DNA from: Companilactobacillus musae
GTDB taxonomy: Bacteria; Bacillota; Bacilli; Lactobacillales; Lactobacillaceae
Assembly (NCBI RefSeq): GCF_003967595.1
Contig: NZ_BIFW01000001.1
Location: 434,001-498,000, forward strand
Length of the DNA: 64,000 bases
Reading direction: 5' to 3'
Of this stretch, positions 1-7,876 are shown in pieces. The notes under the pieces were generated by a model. It was not told where the DNA came from, made no database searches, and saw only the letters and a program-made list of their open reading frames with translations. Positions within the stretch are counted from its first letter, which is position 1. Each line of letters starts with the position of its first letter. The translations under genes and the position numbers were made by a program.

Positions 1-1
1 G

Positions 2-859
2 CTTATTCTACTTGCATTGATTATTCATGATATCATTCGTATAATTAACGACTTGAATTATATTAATCAAAATAACTCTAACGGAGAAGTTACTACTAGT
101 ACTAATTTTCCACTGCTTAAAAAACTGGCTCAAGCCTGTAATTTTAATCTCAAAACAAATCAACATCTAAAACAAGAACAAGCCATCCAAAATAAACAAT
201 TTAATCAGATGTTAACGAATTTAACTCATGATATTAAAACCCCTTTAACTGTTTCAATCGGGTATGTTCAACTATTAAGTCAACAAATTGACGGTAAACA
301 AAGGCAAGACTTATTACGTGTTCAAGATAACCTCAATTCTGTTAATTATTATCTACACTATTTAATGGATTTTAATTTAATTCAAGAAAAGAGCAAGAAT
401 CTAAAACTTACTCAATTCAATCTTTCAGATACACTTCAAAATGAGCTATTTAACTATTATGATCAATTAACTAGTAAAAATATCAATGTTCATATCAAAA
501 TAGTTCCTAATATTATCGTAAATAGTGACGAAATGTTATTTAAACGTATTTTTCAAAATCTTATTGGCAATATAATCAAATATGCCACTTCCGATACGAC
601 TGTTATATTGTCTAAAATCAATAACATAATTCAAATCACTTTTGAGAATCATACTCTTGAGAATATTAACAATGACAATTTACTTTTAAATCGTTTTTAT
701 ACGGCTGATGATTCTCGTAATAATCATAGTGTCGGACTAGGACTAAGTATTGTTCAATCACTTGTTACAACTCTCGGCGGCAAAATTACCTTGAAAACCA
801 GCAATCAAAACTTCAAAGTGATTCTAACTTTCAAACACCTAAAATATAAGGTCCATTGA
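2..859 (+). CDS. Sensor histidine kinase, C-terminal part (5' end outside window)
   Basis: Membrane-linked histidine kinase of a two-component system. The frame is open to the window edge and begins with a hydrophobic stretch (LILLALII) that looks like the end of a membrane helix, so the TTG at 17 is probably not the start and the gene begins upstream. The phospho-acceptor H-box reads LTHDIKTPL, with the His near residue 76. A HATPase domain follows, with an N-box (FQNLIGNIIKYA) and a G2 box (VGLGLSIVQSL). The usual DxGxG G1 box is not recognisable, as in some small-kinase families. The partner response regulator presumably lies upstream, outside the window. The signal sensed is unknown. Confidence 0.88.
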   Translation, partial: LILLALIIHDIIRIINDLNYINQNNSNGEVTTSTNFPLLKKLAQACNFNLKTNQHLKQEQAIQNKQFNQMLTNLTHDIKTPLTVSIGYVQLLSQQIDGKQRQDLLRVQDNLNSVNYYLHYLMDFNLIQEKSKNLKLTQFNLSDTLQNELFNYYDQLTSKNINVHIKIVPNIIVNSDEMLFKRIFQNLIGNIIKYATSDTTVILSKINNIIQITFENHTLENINNDNLLLNRFYTADDSRNNHSVGLGLSIVQSLVTTLGGKITLKTSNQNFKVILTFKHLKYKVH

Positions 860-891
860 AAGTTAACAAACGCGATTTATAACCAATTGAA

Positions 892-940
892 AATAGCAAC
901 TTACTAAGAGATATACATCTTAATAAGTTGCTATTTTTTT
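892..940 (+). terminator. Rho-independent terminator after the kinase
   Basis: A perfect 12-bp stem (892-903 with 924-935) is followed by a T-run on the plus strand, just downstream of the histidine kinase stop. Confidence 0.85.
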
Positions 941-963
941 ATATCTTAAAATTAAATAATTTT

Positions 964-1491
964 TCAAATTTCGGTTCTACTTTGTTTCACTATCTTAATA
1001 GTGCTAGTCCCAGTGATGTATTCATAAACAATCATCAAGATGGCACCAACAACAATTCCCAAAGCATTGGCAAGCACGTCATTAATATCGCTAGTTCGAT
1101 TGATTAAGAAAATATGTGATAAGTAGTATTGCATAGTTTCAATTCCACTACCGATCATGAACCCAGATATTGCCATAGAAATAATTGAAGTATGAGAAAA
1201 GTTCTGTTTGATTAAAAATCCCAATGGAATTGTCAAAATAATATTCTCAACAAAACCAACGTCAAAAATATCCAATTGATGCAAATTAACTTGTCCAATT
1301 CCAGCTGACATGACATAAACTGATGCACCGTCAAAAGAAACCGGCGTAAAAAGAATTGTTCCTAATAATGTTAAATAGATTAAACTGATTAAACTAAACT
1401 GACGTTTTTCAAGATTAGTGACTGTTTTGATGATATACAGACCACTAATACTTGCAATGGTCAGAACTACTAATAATGGTATCCAACGCAT
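964..1491 (-). CDS. VanZ family membrane protein
   Basis: Small polytopic membrane protein with about four or five hydrophobic segments and the conserved VanZ pattern: PLGFLI, then GIETMQYYL, then RTSDINDVLANALG. VanZ-like proteins in Firmicutes are linked to envelope and glycopeptide phenotypes, but the biochemical role here is unknown. I chose the ATG three codons inside a longer GTG-initiated frame (1500), because the GTG sits only about 3 nt behind a possible Shine-Dalgarno sequence. The choice is not certain. No vancomycin-resistance genes are nearby, so this is not a van cluster. Confidence 0.85.
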   Translation of the reverse strand: MRWIPLLVVLTIASISGLYIIKTVTNLEKRQFSLISLIYLTLLGTILFTPVSFDGASVYVMSAGIGQVNLHQLDIFDVGFVENIILTIPLGFLIKQNFSHTSIISMAISGFMIGSGIETMQYYLSHIFLINRTSDINDVLANALGIVVGAILMIVYEYITGTSTIKIVKQSRTEI

Positions 1492-1641
1492 AACAATCAC
1501 TTTCTTTCTAGTTGATAGTTATAAGCTTACACATAATTTATTTAAGCAACCTTAAAAAGAATTGATGAATTTATGAAGGATATTCTTTATTTTTATGTAG
1601 AAATAAATATTTAAATTCAATACAAAAAATACAATTCTAAA

Positions 1642-1690
1642 TAAAAAAGCTTCATTTCCAATAATAAACTGGAAATGAGGCTTTTTATTC
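1642..1690 (-). terminator. Terminator of the ABC-F gene
   Basis: A 16-bp stem (1644-1659 with 1671-1686, one G-T pair) overlaps the ABC-F stop codon and is followed on the minus strand by a T-run. Confidence 0.8.
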
Positions 1691-3313
1691 TGCACTATCT
1701 AATTCAGCAATTTGTTTTTCGATTTGTTCATTAGTACGGAATTCATCATAAGTAGTATCAGCACGATCAACTACACCATCATTTGTTAAATAAATCAAAC
1801 GATTAGCAATAGTTTGGATGAATTGATGATCATGTGATGCAAACAAGATTGACCCTTTATAATCAATCAAGCCATCATTCAATGAAGTAATTGATTCCAA
1901 ATCCAAGTGGTTAGTTGGGTCATCCATTAATAGGACATTAGACTTCAAAAGCATCATCTTAGACAACATGACACGAACCTTTTCTCCACCGGAGAGAACG
2001 TCAACATGTTTAGTAACATCGTCACCAGAGAACAACATTCTTCCTAAGAATCCACGCAAGAAAGTATCATCATCTTCACCCTTCTCCGCAAACTGGCGTA
2101 ACCAATCAATAATTGGTGTTGGTTCGTTAAACATAGCATTAAAATCTTTTGGTAAATAAGCCTGACTAGTCGTAACACCCCAAGTAACTGTTCCAGAATC
2201 CGGTGTTAAATCACCGCTTAAAACTCTGAATAATGCTGTGGTACGCATATCATCTTTTGCTAAAAAGGCTACTTTATCATCCTTATTTAGGATAAAACTA
2301 ACGTTCTTCAATACTTGCTTACCATCAATTGTTACCGATAGGTTATCAACTTTCAATAGGTCATTACCGATATCACGATTTGGCACAAACTTGATAAATG
2401 GATAACGTCTAGAACTTGGTTGAATATCATCTAAAGTGATTTTATCCAACATTTTCTTACGAGAAGTAGCTTGCTTTGACTTAGAAGCATTAGCTGAGAA
2501 TCGAGCGATAAAATCTTGTAGCTCTTTAATTTTTTCTTCTTTTTTAGAATTTTGATCTTGTTTCATTTGTTGAGCAAGTTGTGATGATTGTTGCCAGAAA
2601 TCATAGTTACCAGCGTAAAGTTGAATTTTACTATAATCAAGATCCGCCATGTAAGTACATACTTTATTCAAGAAGTAACGATCATGGGATACAACAATAA
2701 CAGTATTTTCAAAATTGATTAGGAATTCTTCTAACCAATCAATTGACTCAACATCCAAACCATTTGTAGGCTCATCCAAAAGCAAAACATCTGGTTGACC
2801 AAACAATGCCTGTGCCAATAAAACTTTGATCTTTTGACCAGCAGTTAAATTAGCCATTTTTTCTTGATGCAATTTTTCGGGAATATTTAAACCTTGAAGC
2901 ATTTGAGAAGCTTCACCTTCAGCTTCCCAGCCACCCATTTCACCGAATTTAGTTTCTAAATCGGCAGCTTTTAAACCATCTTCTTCATTAAAGTCTGGCT
3001 TAGCGTAAATAGCATCCTTTTCTTGCATAATTTGATAGAGGTCAGTATGCCCCATCAAGACAGTTTCCATAACGGTATATTCGTCATAATCGAAATGGTT
3101 CTGTTTCAAAGTTGCCAAACGTTCATTAGGTCCTAATTTAACGGAACCAGTTGAAGGCTTGATTTCACCTGATAATACTTTCAGAAAAGTTGATTTGCCG
3201 GCACCATTAGCGCCAATCAAACCATAACAATTGCCAGGAGCAAACTTAATATTTACATCCTCAAATAACTTTCGATCAGCAAAGTGCAAACTAACGTCAC
3301 TAACAGTAATCAA
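1685..3313 (-). CDS. ABC-F family ATPase (YkpA/YbiT-like)
   Basis: Soluble duplicated ABC ATPase without membrane segments, of the ABC-F type that acts on ribosomes. The first nucleotide-binding domain has Walker A GANGAGKS (about residues 34-41), an LTAGQ signature and Walker B LLLDEPTNGLD. An interdomain linker rich in Lys/Gln follows, then a second domain with the LSGGEKVRVML signature and MDDPTNHLD, where Asp replaces the usual catalytic Glu, as I recall for YkpA. The start is the TTG at 3313, not the longer frame from 3349: family proteins begin MI(T/A)V..VSL.FADRKLFEDV, and a GAGG lies 9 nt before this TTG. Drug resistance is not implied. Confidence 0.92.
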   Translation of the reverse strand: MITVSDVSLHFADRKLFEDVNIKFAPGNCYGLIGANGAGKSTFLKVLSGEIKPSTGSVKLGPNERLATLKQNHFDYDEYTVMETVLMGHTDLYQIMQEKDAIYAKPDFNEEDGLKAADLETKFGEMGGWEAEGEASQMLQGLNIPEKLHQEKMANLTAGQKIKVLLAQALFGQPDVLLLDEPTNGLDVESIDWLEEFLINFENTVIVVSHDRYFLNKVCTYMADLDYSKIQLYAGNYDFWQQSSQLAQQMKQDQNSKKEEKIKELQDFIARFSANASKSKQATSRKKMLDKITLDDIQPSSRRYPFIKFVPNRDIGNDLLKVDNLSVTIDGKQVLKNVSFILNKDDKVAFLAKDDMRTTALFRVLSGDLTPDSGTVTWGVTTSQAYLPKDFNAMFNEPTPIIDWLRQFAEKGEDDDTFLRGFLGRMLFSGDDVTKHVDVLSGGEKVRVMLSKMMLLKSNVLLMDDPTNHLDLESITSLNDGLIDYKGSILFASHDHQFIQTIANRLIYLTNDGVVDRADTTYDEFRTNEQIEKQIAELDSAE

Positions 3314-3398
3314 ATATATAATCCTCATTTCTTCAATGTAGTCTAGCAAGCATTATACGGACTATTGTCGTGTGGTGCAAGCAGTTAGCGTATTCATT

Positions 3399-4130
3399 TT
3401 ATAAAGCCGTTACCAAATAATAAAGTCCACTCAGACCAATAAAGACATAAATAAACATTGTCATTAACTTAATATTTAGGTGACTAACTAAACGATTGGC
3501 CAAAATGGTTCCTAAAATGGCTCCAATGATCCCAATTAAAACAAATTTCAAATTATCTAACGTTAAAATTCCACTAGCAAACCGGACGCCTGTCATTAAA
3601 AAGGTATCTACTAAGAAAAAGGTTTGAATACTAGCTAAATAATTCTCCTTTGAATCAGATATCGTTAAGAAATAAAGAGCCATTAATGGTCCTCCAATAC
3701 CAAACATTCCATTAAAGAATCCCGATATCAATGAAAAAGCAATCATAACGTAAATAGGTATAGCCTTTATCGTAATCGACTTAATATTCATAACTGAATA
3801 ATATAAAGAAAGAATAACCAACAATAATCCTAACAGTAGTTTTAAATATCCCACTGTTAAAAATTCACTTAAATACAGCGATCCAAAGGCAGTAAGAATA
3901 TAAATCAAAAATGGTGTAACTAACCGTTGCCACTTTAAGTACTTGCGATAACGCCAAACAACCATGACATTTGCTACCAACATAGTCAACGTTGAAACCC
4001 CAGCACTTTGATTGATTGGCAAAAGATGTGGCAAAAAGATCATCATAACAATCCCTGATCCAAATCCTGTCACACCTTGTACAAATCCTGCCATCGAAGC
4101 AGCTAATATCATTACAATTATCCAACCCAA
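3399..4130 (-). CDS. TauE/SafE family membrane exporter/permease
   Basis: Polytopic membrane protein (about seven or eight helices) with the two-fold TauE/SafE repeat. Each half carries a Gly-rich motif: GFVQGVTGFGSGIV near the N-terminus and SGFFNGMFGIGGPLMA in the second half. The family is thought to move sulfite, sulfonates or related anions, but the substrate here cannot be told. It starts at a TTG with GGAGG 8 nt upstream. Likely monocistronic: the next upstream gene ends about 70 bp away. Confidence 0.85.
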   Translation of the reverse strand: MGWIIVMILAASMAGFVQGVTGFGSGIVMMIFLPHLLPINQSAGVSTLTMLVANVMVVWRYRKYLKWQRLVTPFLIYILTAFGSLYLSEFLTVGYLKLLLGLLLVILSLYYSVMNIKSITIKAIPIYVMIAFSLISGFFNGMFGIGGPLMALYFLTISDSKENYLASIQTFFLVDTFLMTGVRFASGILTLDNLKFVLIGIIGAILGTILANRLVSHLNIKLMTMFIYVFIGLSGLYYLVTAL

Positions 4131-4203
4131 TAAATTATCCTCCTACTACTAATATGATAACTTATCTACAATAAAAAGAGGATATTAATTGGGCTTTCAT
4201 ATT

Positions 4204-4533
4204 TTACTCGAACCAAGTTAAACCAGCCTGTGTAGCACTCCAATTGATACCGTCATACTCTAGTCCTTCAACTTTAACTCGGTAATATAGATCTATTAAT
4301 GATTGTGGATAATTCTGATTATTCATTAAATATGTCTGACCAATACTCTTACACAATGCCTCAGCAACTAAATCAACATTCTCGGTTTCTTGTAATTCAC
4401 GCATATATTTGGCAATCATCTTTTGTAAATCAGGTCGTCTAACAACCATTGGATCTAAGCTAACTTCATTTAATTGATCCAATATCGTACTTGATATTTT
4501 ATTAAGTTCTACTTGTTTCTTGTACTTATTCAT
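4204..4533 (-). CDS. Small protein, possibly enterocin A immunity-like
   Basis: A soluble, mostly helical 109-residue protein. Its pattern RPDLQKMIAKYMRELQ..ENVDLVAEALCKSIG..YPQSLIDLYYRVK resembles the four-helix bacteriocin immunity family (EntA_Immun), in which a C-terminal segment follows a P-x-S-x-x-D-L-Y motif. This assignment comes from pattern memory only and is uncertain. No bacteriocin precursor with a double-Gly leader was seen next to it, so it would be an orphan immunity gene. AGGAGAGG precedes the ATG. Confidence 0.6.
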   Translation of the reverse strand: MNKYKKQVELNKISSTILDQLNEVSLDPMVVRRPDLQKMIAKYMRELQETENVDLVAEALCKSIGQTYLMNNQNYPQSLIDLYYRVKVEGLEYDGINWSATQAGLTWFE

Positions 4534-4886
4534 AATTGTTGTTTCCTCTCCTTATGTTAAGAAATAGACAATATACATAAATAAAGAATATAGTTTAAAA
4601 AGTTTTTATTTTATAAGAATTTTCTTTTCTATACTTCAAAACTACGCACACAATATAGAACGGTTGGTCTGGCTTTACAAGCGATATGCCTAATTAAATG
4701 CATTATAATTTTAATATTCAATTATTAGTGAATGCACACCGGATTTTATGATCAATATAGTAATATTTTTACAAGCAAGTATTTCATTGAAATTCTTTCA
4801 AACTTATTAATATTATTTCATAGCGGCATTTTATTTGATATGAAATTATTTACGTAAATAACGATTTTAAGGAGGGATAACTAACT
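4534..4886. other. AT-rich intergenic region
   Basis: About 350 bp of AT-rich DNA. A 41-codon open frame on the plus strand from 4732 has no ribosome binding site and is not called. No bacteriocin regulatory repeat, terminator or RNA gene was recognised. The right end holds the ribosome binding site of the small peptide that follows. Confidence 0.4.
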
Positions 4887-5000
4887 ATGAAAAATAGGCA
4901 AATATTTATTTTTTCTTCATTAGTATTACTAGGACTATTCAAAGTATTCTTTTACAGCTTTTTCCTCAAAAAATATTTGCAAAAAAAGAGCAATGATTAA
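4887..5000 (+). CDS. 37-residue single-span membrane peptide
   Basis: A short open frame preceded by a near-perfect AAGGAGGG 10 nt before the ATG. The peptide starts MKNRQ, has a hydrophobic stretch of about 23 residues (IFIFSSLVLLGLFKVFFYSF) and ends in a basic tail (LKKYLQKKSND). It therefore looks like a small single-pass membrane protein, or possibly a toxin-like peptide. Its last codons overlap the hairpin that terminates the convergent hydrolase gene. No family is recognised. The strong ribosome binding site is the main support; codon-level evidence is weak because of its size. Confidence 0.5.
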   Translation: MKNRQIFIFSSLVLLGLFKVFFYSFFLKKYLQKKSND

Positions 5001-5013
5001 AAAACATTGCCCT
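4980..5013 (-). terminator. Terminator of the DUF915 hydrolase gene
   Basis: An 8-bp stem (4988-4995 with 5005-5012) is fully paired only on the minus strand through a G-U pair, and is followed there by seven T. Confidence 0.75.
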
Positions 5014-5021
5014 TCGTAATT

Positions 5022-5912
5022 TTAATTGTTTTTATCGTTTAAATAAGTTGAATTACGTCTATTTTTTGGTTGTGTCTGTGGTGTATCGTTTTTATCAAGA
5101 ATATAACGTTTAATCAAATCAATTATTTGATCATTTTGAGGAAGGTCTGAATGTTGTGCGTCAGAGCCTGATACCGAAACAGTAGTAAAATGCTTTACTT
5201 GTCCTTGATAGATATACTTACCTGCCATAACACTGCCCAATGGAACCAAACCATCTGAATTATAGGTTTGTGTTCCAGCAACAATATAAACATTTAAGTT
5301 AGTTGGAATTTTTTGACGGTTCTTGACAAAGTCCGACAACATTTGTGTTCGATGACGATCCGATTTTTCATTAAAATTATAAGGTGATCCAATTGTCATA
5401 AGTCTTTTGATAGTAATTCTTGAAGAATAATTCGAATAATATTTTTCCAAAAAGGCTGTATATATCAAACCACCATTTGAGTGTCCAATCGCTTTGAAAT
5501 TATTAAATTTATATTGATTAGCCAAAACATTAAAAGCAATATTAAAACGACGTGCCTGTTGTTTAATATTGCTATAACCATCATGGTTATTTTCAAATCC
5601 AACTACAATTATCGGTTCGTTATCTCCCTGACGAACTTGTCCAGAAAAATGCAGTTTATCATCATTAGTTACTTTCACCTTAACTAAACTATGCTGGTTC
5701 TTAGTATTCTTATTTAATTTCTTAACCAACGTATCAAAACGATTCTCTGTCGCTGAACTACCAGGTATCATAATCACTGGAGACATTTTAGAATTATGCC
5801 ATTTAGTTAATTCAGCAACATTGGAACGTGACCATTGTAAGGACATGACAATCAAAATAATCGCTATAGCCAAGCCAAAAATCCATCCCAACCAACGTTT
5901 AAATTGTTTCAT
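5022..5912 (-). CDS. DUF915 alpha/beta hydrolase, membrane-anchored
   Basis: Cell-surface serine hydrolase of the DUF915 group. An N-terminal signal anchor (WLGWIFGLAIAIILIVMSL) precedes a hydrolase fold with a PVIMIPGSS oxyanion segment, the nucleophile elbow GHSNGG, the acid in SDGLVPLG and the His in AQHSDLP. The substrate is unknown; an esterase/lipase-like activity is inferred. The start is ATG at 5912 or 5915, behind AGGGG. Both lie inside the last codons of the ancestral EIIC reading frame, so the gene was probably translationally coupled to that now-broken gene. Confidence 0.85.
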   Translation of the reverse strand: MKQFKRWLGWIFGLAIAIILIVMSLQWSRSNVAELTKWHNSKMSPVIMIPGSSATENRFDTLVKKLNKNTKNQHSLVKVKVTNDDKLHFSGQVRQGDNEPIIVVGFENNHDGYSNIKQQARRFNIAFNVLANQYKFNNFKAIGHSNGGLIYTAFLEKYYSNYSSRITIKRLMTIGSPYNFNEKSDRHRTQMLSDFVKNRQKIPTNLNVYIVAGTQTYNSDGLVPLGSVMAGKYIYQGQVKHFTTVSVSGSDAQHSDLPQNDQIIDLIKRYILDKNDTPQTQPKNRRNSTYLNDKNN

Positions 5913-7149
5913 CATGATCCCCTGCCTTCTCAGCCACTTGATCAGACAATTCAACAAATGGTTTATAGATCATTACATCAATTCCAATCAAAATTGCTCC
6001 AAAAATTAACGTCAACCAATTTCCATTAGTTCAAATAAAAGCAATCAAAGGACCAGGAGTTCCAGAAGGTACTGGATACGCCGCAGCTGGAATCCAATGG
6101 ATCGTCAAAAATAAAGCCGACAGTAACATATTTACTAACGGTGCTATTAAAAATGGAATCAAAAAGATTGGATTGAATAAAACTGGTATTCCTAACATCA
6201 TTGAATAATGACTATTAAAGATGGCTGGAAAAAGTGACCATTTTGATACTAATCGTTTATTTTGATGTCTTGAAAACAACAAAATAGCGATAATTAAAGC
6301 CAACATAACTCCCGTCCCACCAAAATTTGCAAAACTATGATACATCGTTGTATCAGTATATTTAAAGGGAACATTCCAAGATGATCCAGCCTTTAAAGCT
6401 GCATTCAAATTAGCCATTGCCGGTGCATCAGTAAAGGATGGACTATTATTAAACGGTCCGCCAAAGGCCATCCAATCCGTAAAATTAGTTAAAACTCCCA
6501 TTCCTAAGACGTATAACAATGCATGTGCCTGTGTATGTTGCATTACAAAACTTGCCACGTAAGTTGGAACTTCAAAACGTCCTAGTAAACCCAATAAGAA
6601 ATTAAAAACTGCTGCAACTACAATGACTATCAAAACCGGTTTAATCATTTGAAATAATTCATCTTTATCATCATCAACAAATTTGACAACTGCCAAACCA
6701 CACAAATAGCCGACAATTAAAGAAATTAACATACCCTGTGACATCAAGCGTAAATTAAAGTTTGGCAGTCCGGAATTATTAGGTTGGAAAGCAATAATCA
6801 AAAAAGCTACCAGTCCAACAGCTCCAGCAATAGAAGTTTTTTTTCCATACTCTTTGGCTGTAAAATGAGCCGCTCCAAAAGCTGTATACAAAGCAATCAT
6901 ATCAATAGTACAGTGAAATATTGCTCCCATCGACCAAGCTAATTCACGATGAAATGGTAACCAATTAGTAATTCCAAATATAGTCGCCATAAATCCTGTT
7001 GAAGTTAGAAAAGTCATTTTGATAACTTCGGCAAAACTACCAATTAGCATAATAGGAAACATCATTTTCAAGGTATCACGAATAATACGCATGATTCTAC
7101 TGCGATATATCTTAGTTGTAAAAATAACTAATCGATTCAATACCAACAT
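5899..7149 (-). pseudogene. PTS lactose/cellobiose-type EIIC, interrupted by an in-frame TGA
   Basis: Polytopic sugar permease domain of the EIIC lactose/cellobiose family. The frame runs to ...GTPGPLIAFI, meets TGA at 6031-6033, then continues in the same frame with TNGNWLTLIFGAILIGIDV... to a TAA at 5899-5901. The family usually has Gly at the stop position, so a single GGA-to-TGA change explains it. The truncated product would lose about 43 residues, including the last membrane helix. The usual sugar-binding N-E-P motif reads SHYSMM instead (FNSHYSMMLGIPVLFNP). The ATG at 7149 with GAGG 9 nt upstream is preferred to the TTG at 7164. No EIIA or EIIB gene is adjacent. Confidence 0.8.
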
Positions 7150-7409
7150 CCCCAAATTCCTCAATTTACACTTAATTATAGAGCTATTTTTAAGATAGAA
7201 AATACTATTATTGTTTAAATAAAAAAACTTTTACCAATAATATATTGACAAATATTTTCAATTTTAATCTATTACTTACTATTCAATGATAAAAATATTG
7301 AGCATTATATTTGCACCCTTTTTAGATATGAGTTAATCTTATACATGTAATAAAGATTTAGCACGAATCAATTTTACACAATCGATTATCCATGAAAGGA
7401 TCTTTTAAA

Positions 7410-7817
7410 ATGAAAATTAATATTAAACCAGAAGCAAAAACATACTTAGAAAGTAAAATCCCTGGAGTTACTCGTATGATTCTTACGACTGACGATGGTT
7501 CAAATAAATATTCAAGTCTTGGTGGAAGCTGTGCTATTGGTGATAAGTTCCAATTAATTATCCTAAAAGAAGATGATCCTAACTACACTATTGATTTGGA
7601 AAATGATGCTGGCTACGATCTTAAAACTTCAGAAAATGATGCCGACCTTATGACTAACGGACTTAATATTTCCGTATGGCACAATGCTTTAGCTCTTAAA
7701 GATAATAGTGGTATTCTTGATGGCAATCTTTCAGTTGTTGACTGGAGAAACGTTAAACCTGAAACTGCTGCTGAACGTCGTGAAAAAATGCTTAGCCTTG
7801 GCGATAAAATTTGTTAA
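7410..7817 (+). CDS. HesB/YneR-like iron-sulfur biosynthesis family protein
   Basis: A 135-residue soluble protein of the Fe-S_biosyn (HesB-like) family as found in lactobacilli. It starts MKINIKPEAKTYL, has GGSCAIGDKFQL in the middle and ends with a lone Cys. It lacks the CxC tail of true A-type carriers, so a role in Fe-S assembly is only a family-level inference. The start is the ATG at 7410, because AAAGGA lies 9 nt before it; that Shine-Dalgarno sequence is inside the longer frame that begins at 7392. It is monocistronic, with a strong terminator right behind it. Confidence 0.8.
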   Translation: MKINIKPEAKTYLESKIPGVTRMILTTDDGSNKYSSLGGSCAIGDKFQLIILKEDDPNYTIDLENDAGYDLKTSENDADLMTNGLNISVWHNALALKDNSGILDGNLSVVDWRNVKPETAAERREKMLSLGDKIC

Positions 7818-7833
7818 TAAATATATAAATAAT

Positions 7834-7868
7834 AAAGAGAGCTCTGAAATTTCAGGGCTCTCTTTTTG
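7834..7868. terminator. Bidirectional terminator between HesB-like gene and fbp
   Basis: A 16-bp near-perfect hairpin (AAAGAGAGCTCTGAAA and its complement) is flanked by A and T runs and serves the two convergent genes. Confidence 0.85.
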
Positions 7869-7876
7869 TATCCTAT

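Noticed and set aside
964-1491. Glycopeptide resistance (van) cluster
   Set aside because: Only a VanZ-family protein is present; no vanH, vanA or vanX type genes occur in the window.
4732-4857. Plus-strand open frame of 41 codons
   Set aside because: Directly preceded by a stop codon and without a ribosome binding site.
6028-6036. Selenocysteine codon in the EIIC gene
   Set aside because: No selenoprotein context or typical downstream hairpin is seen; the homologous position is Gly, so a nonsense change is simpler.
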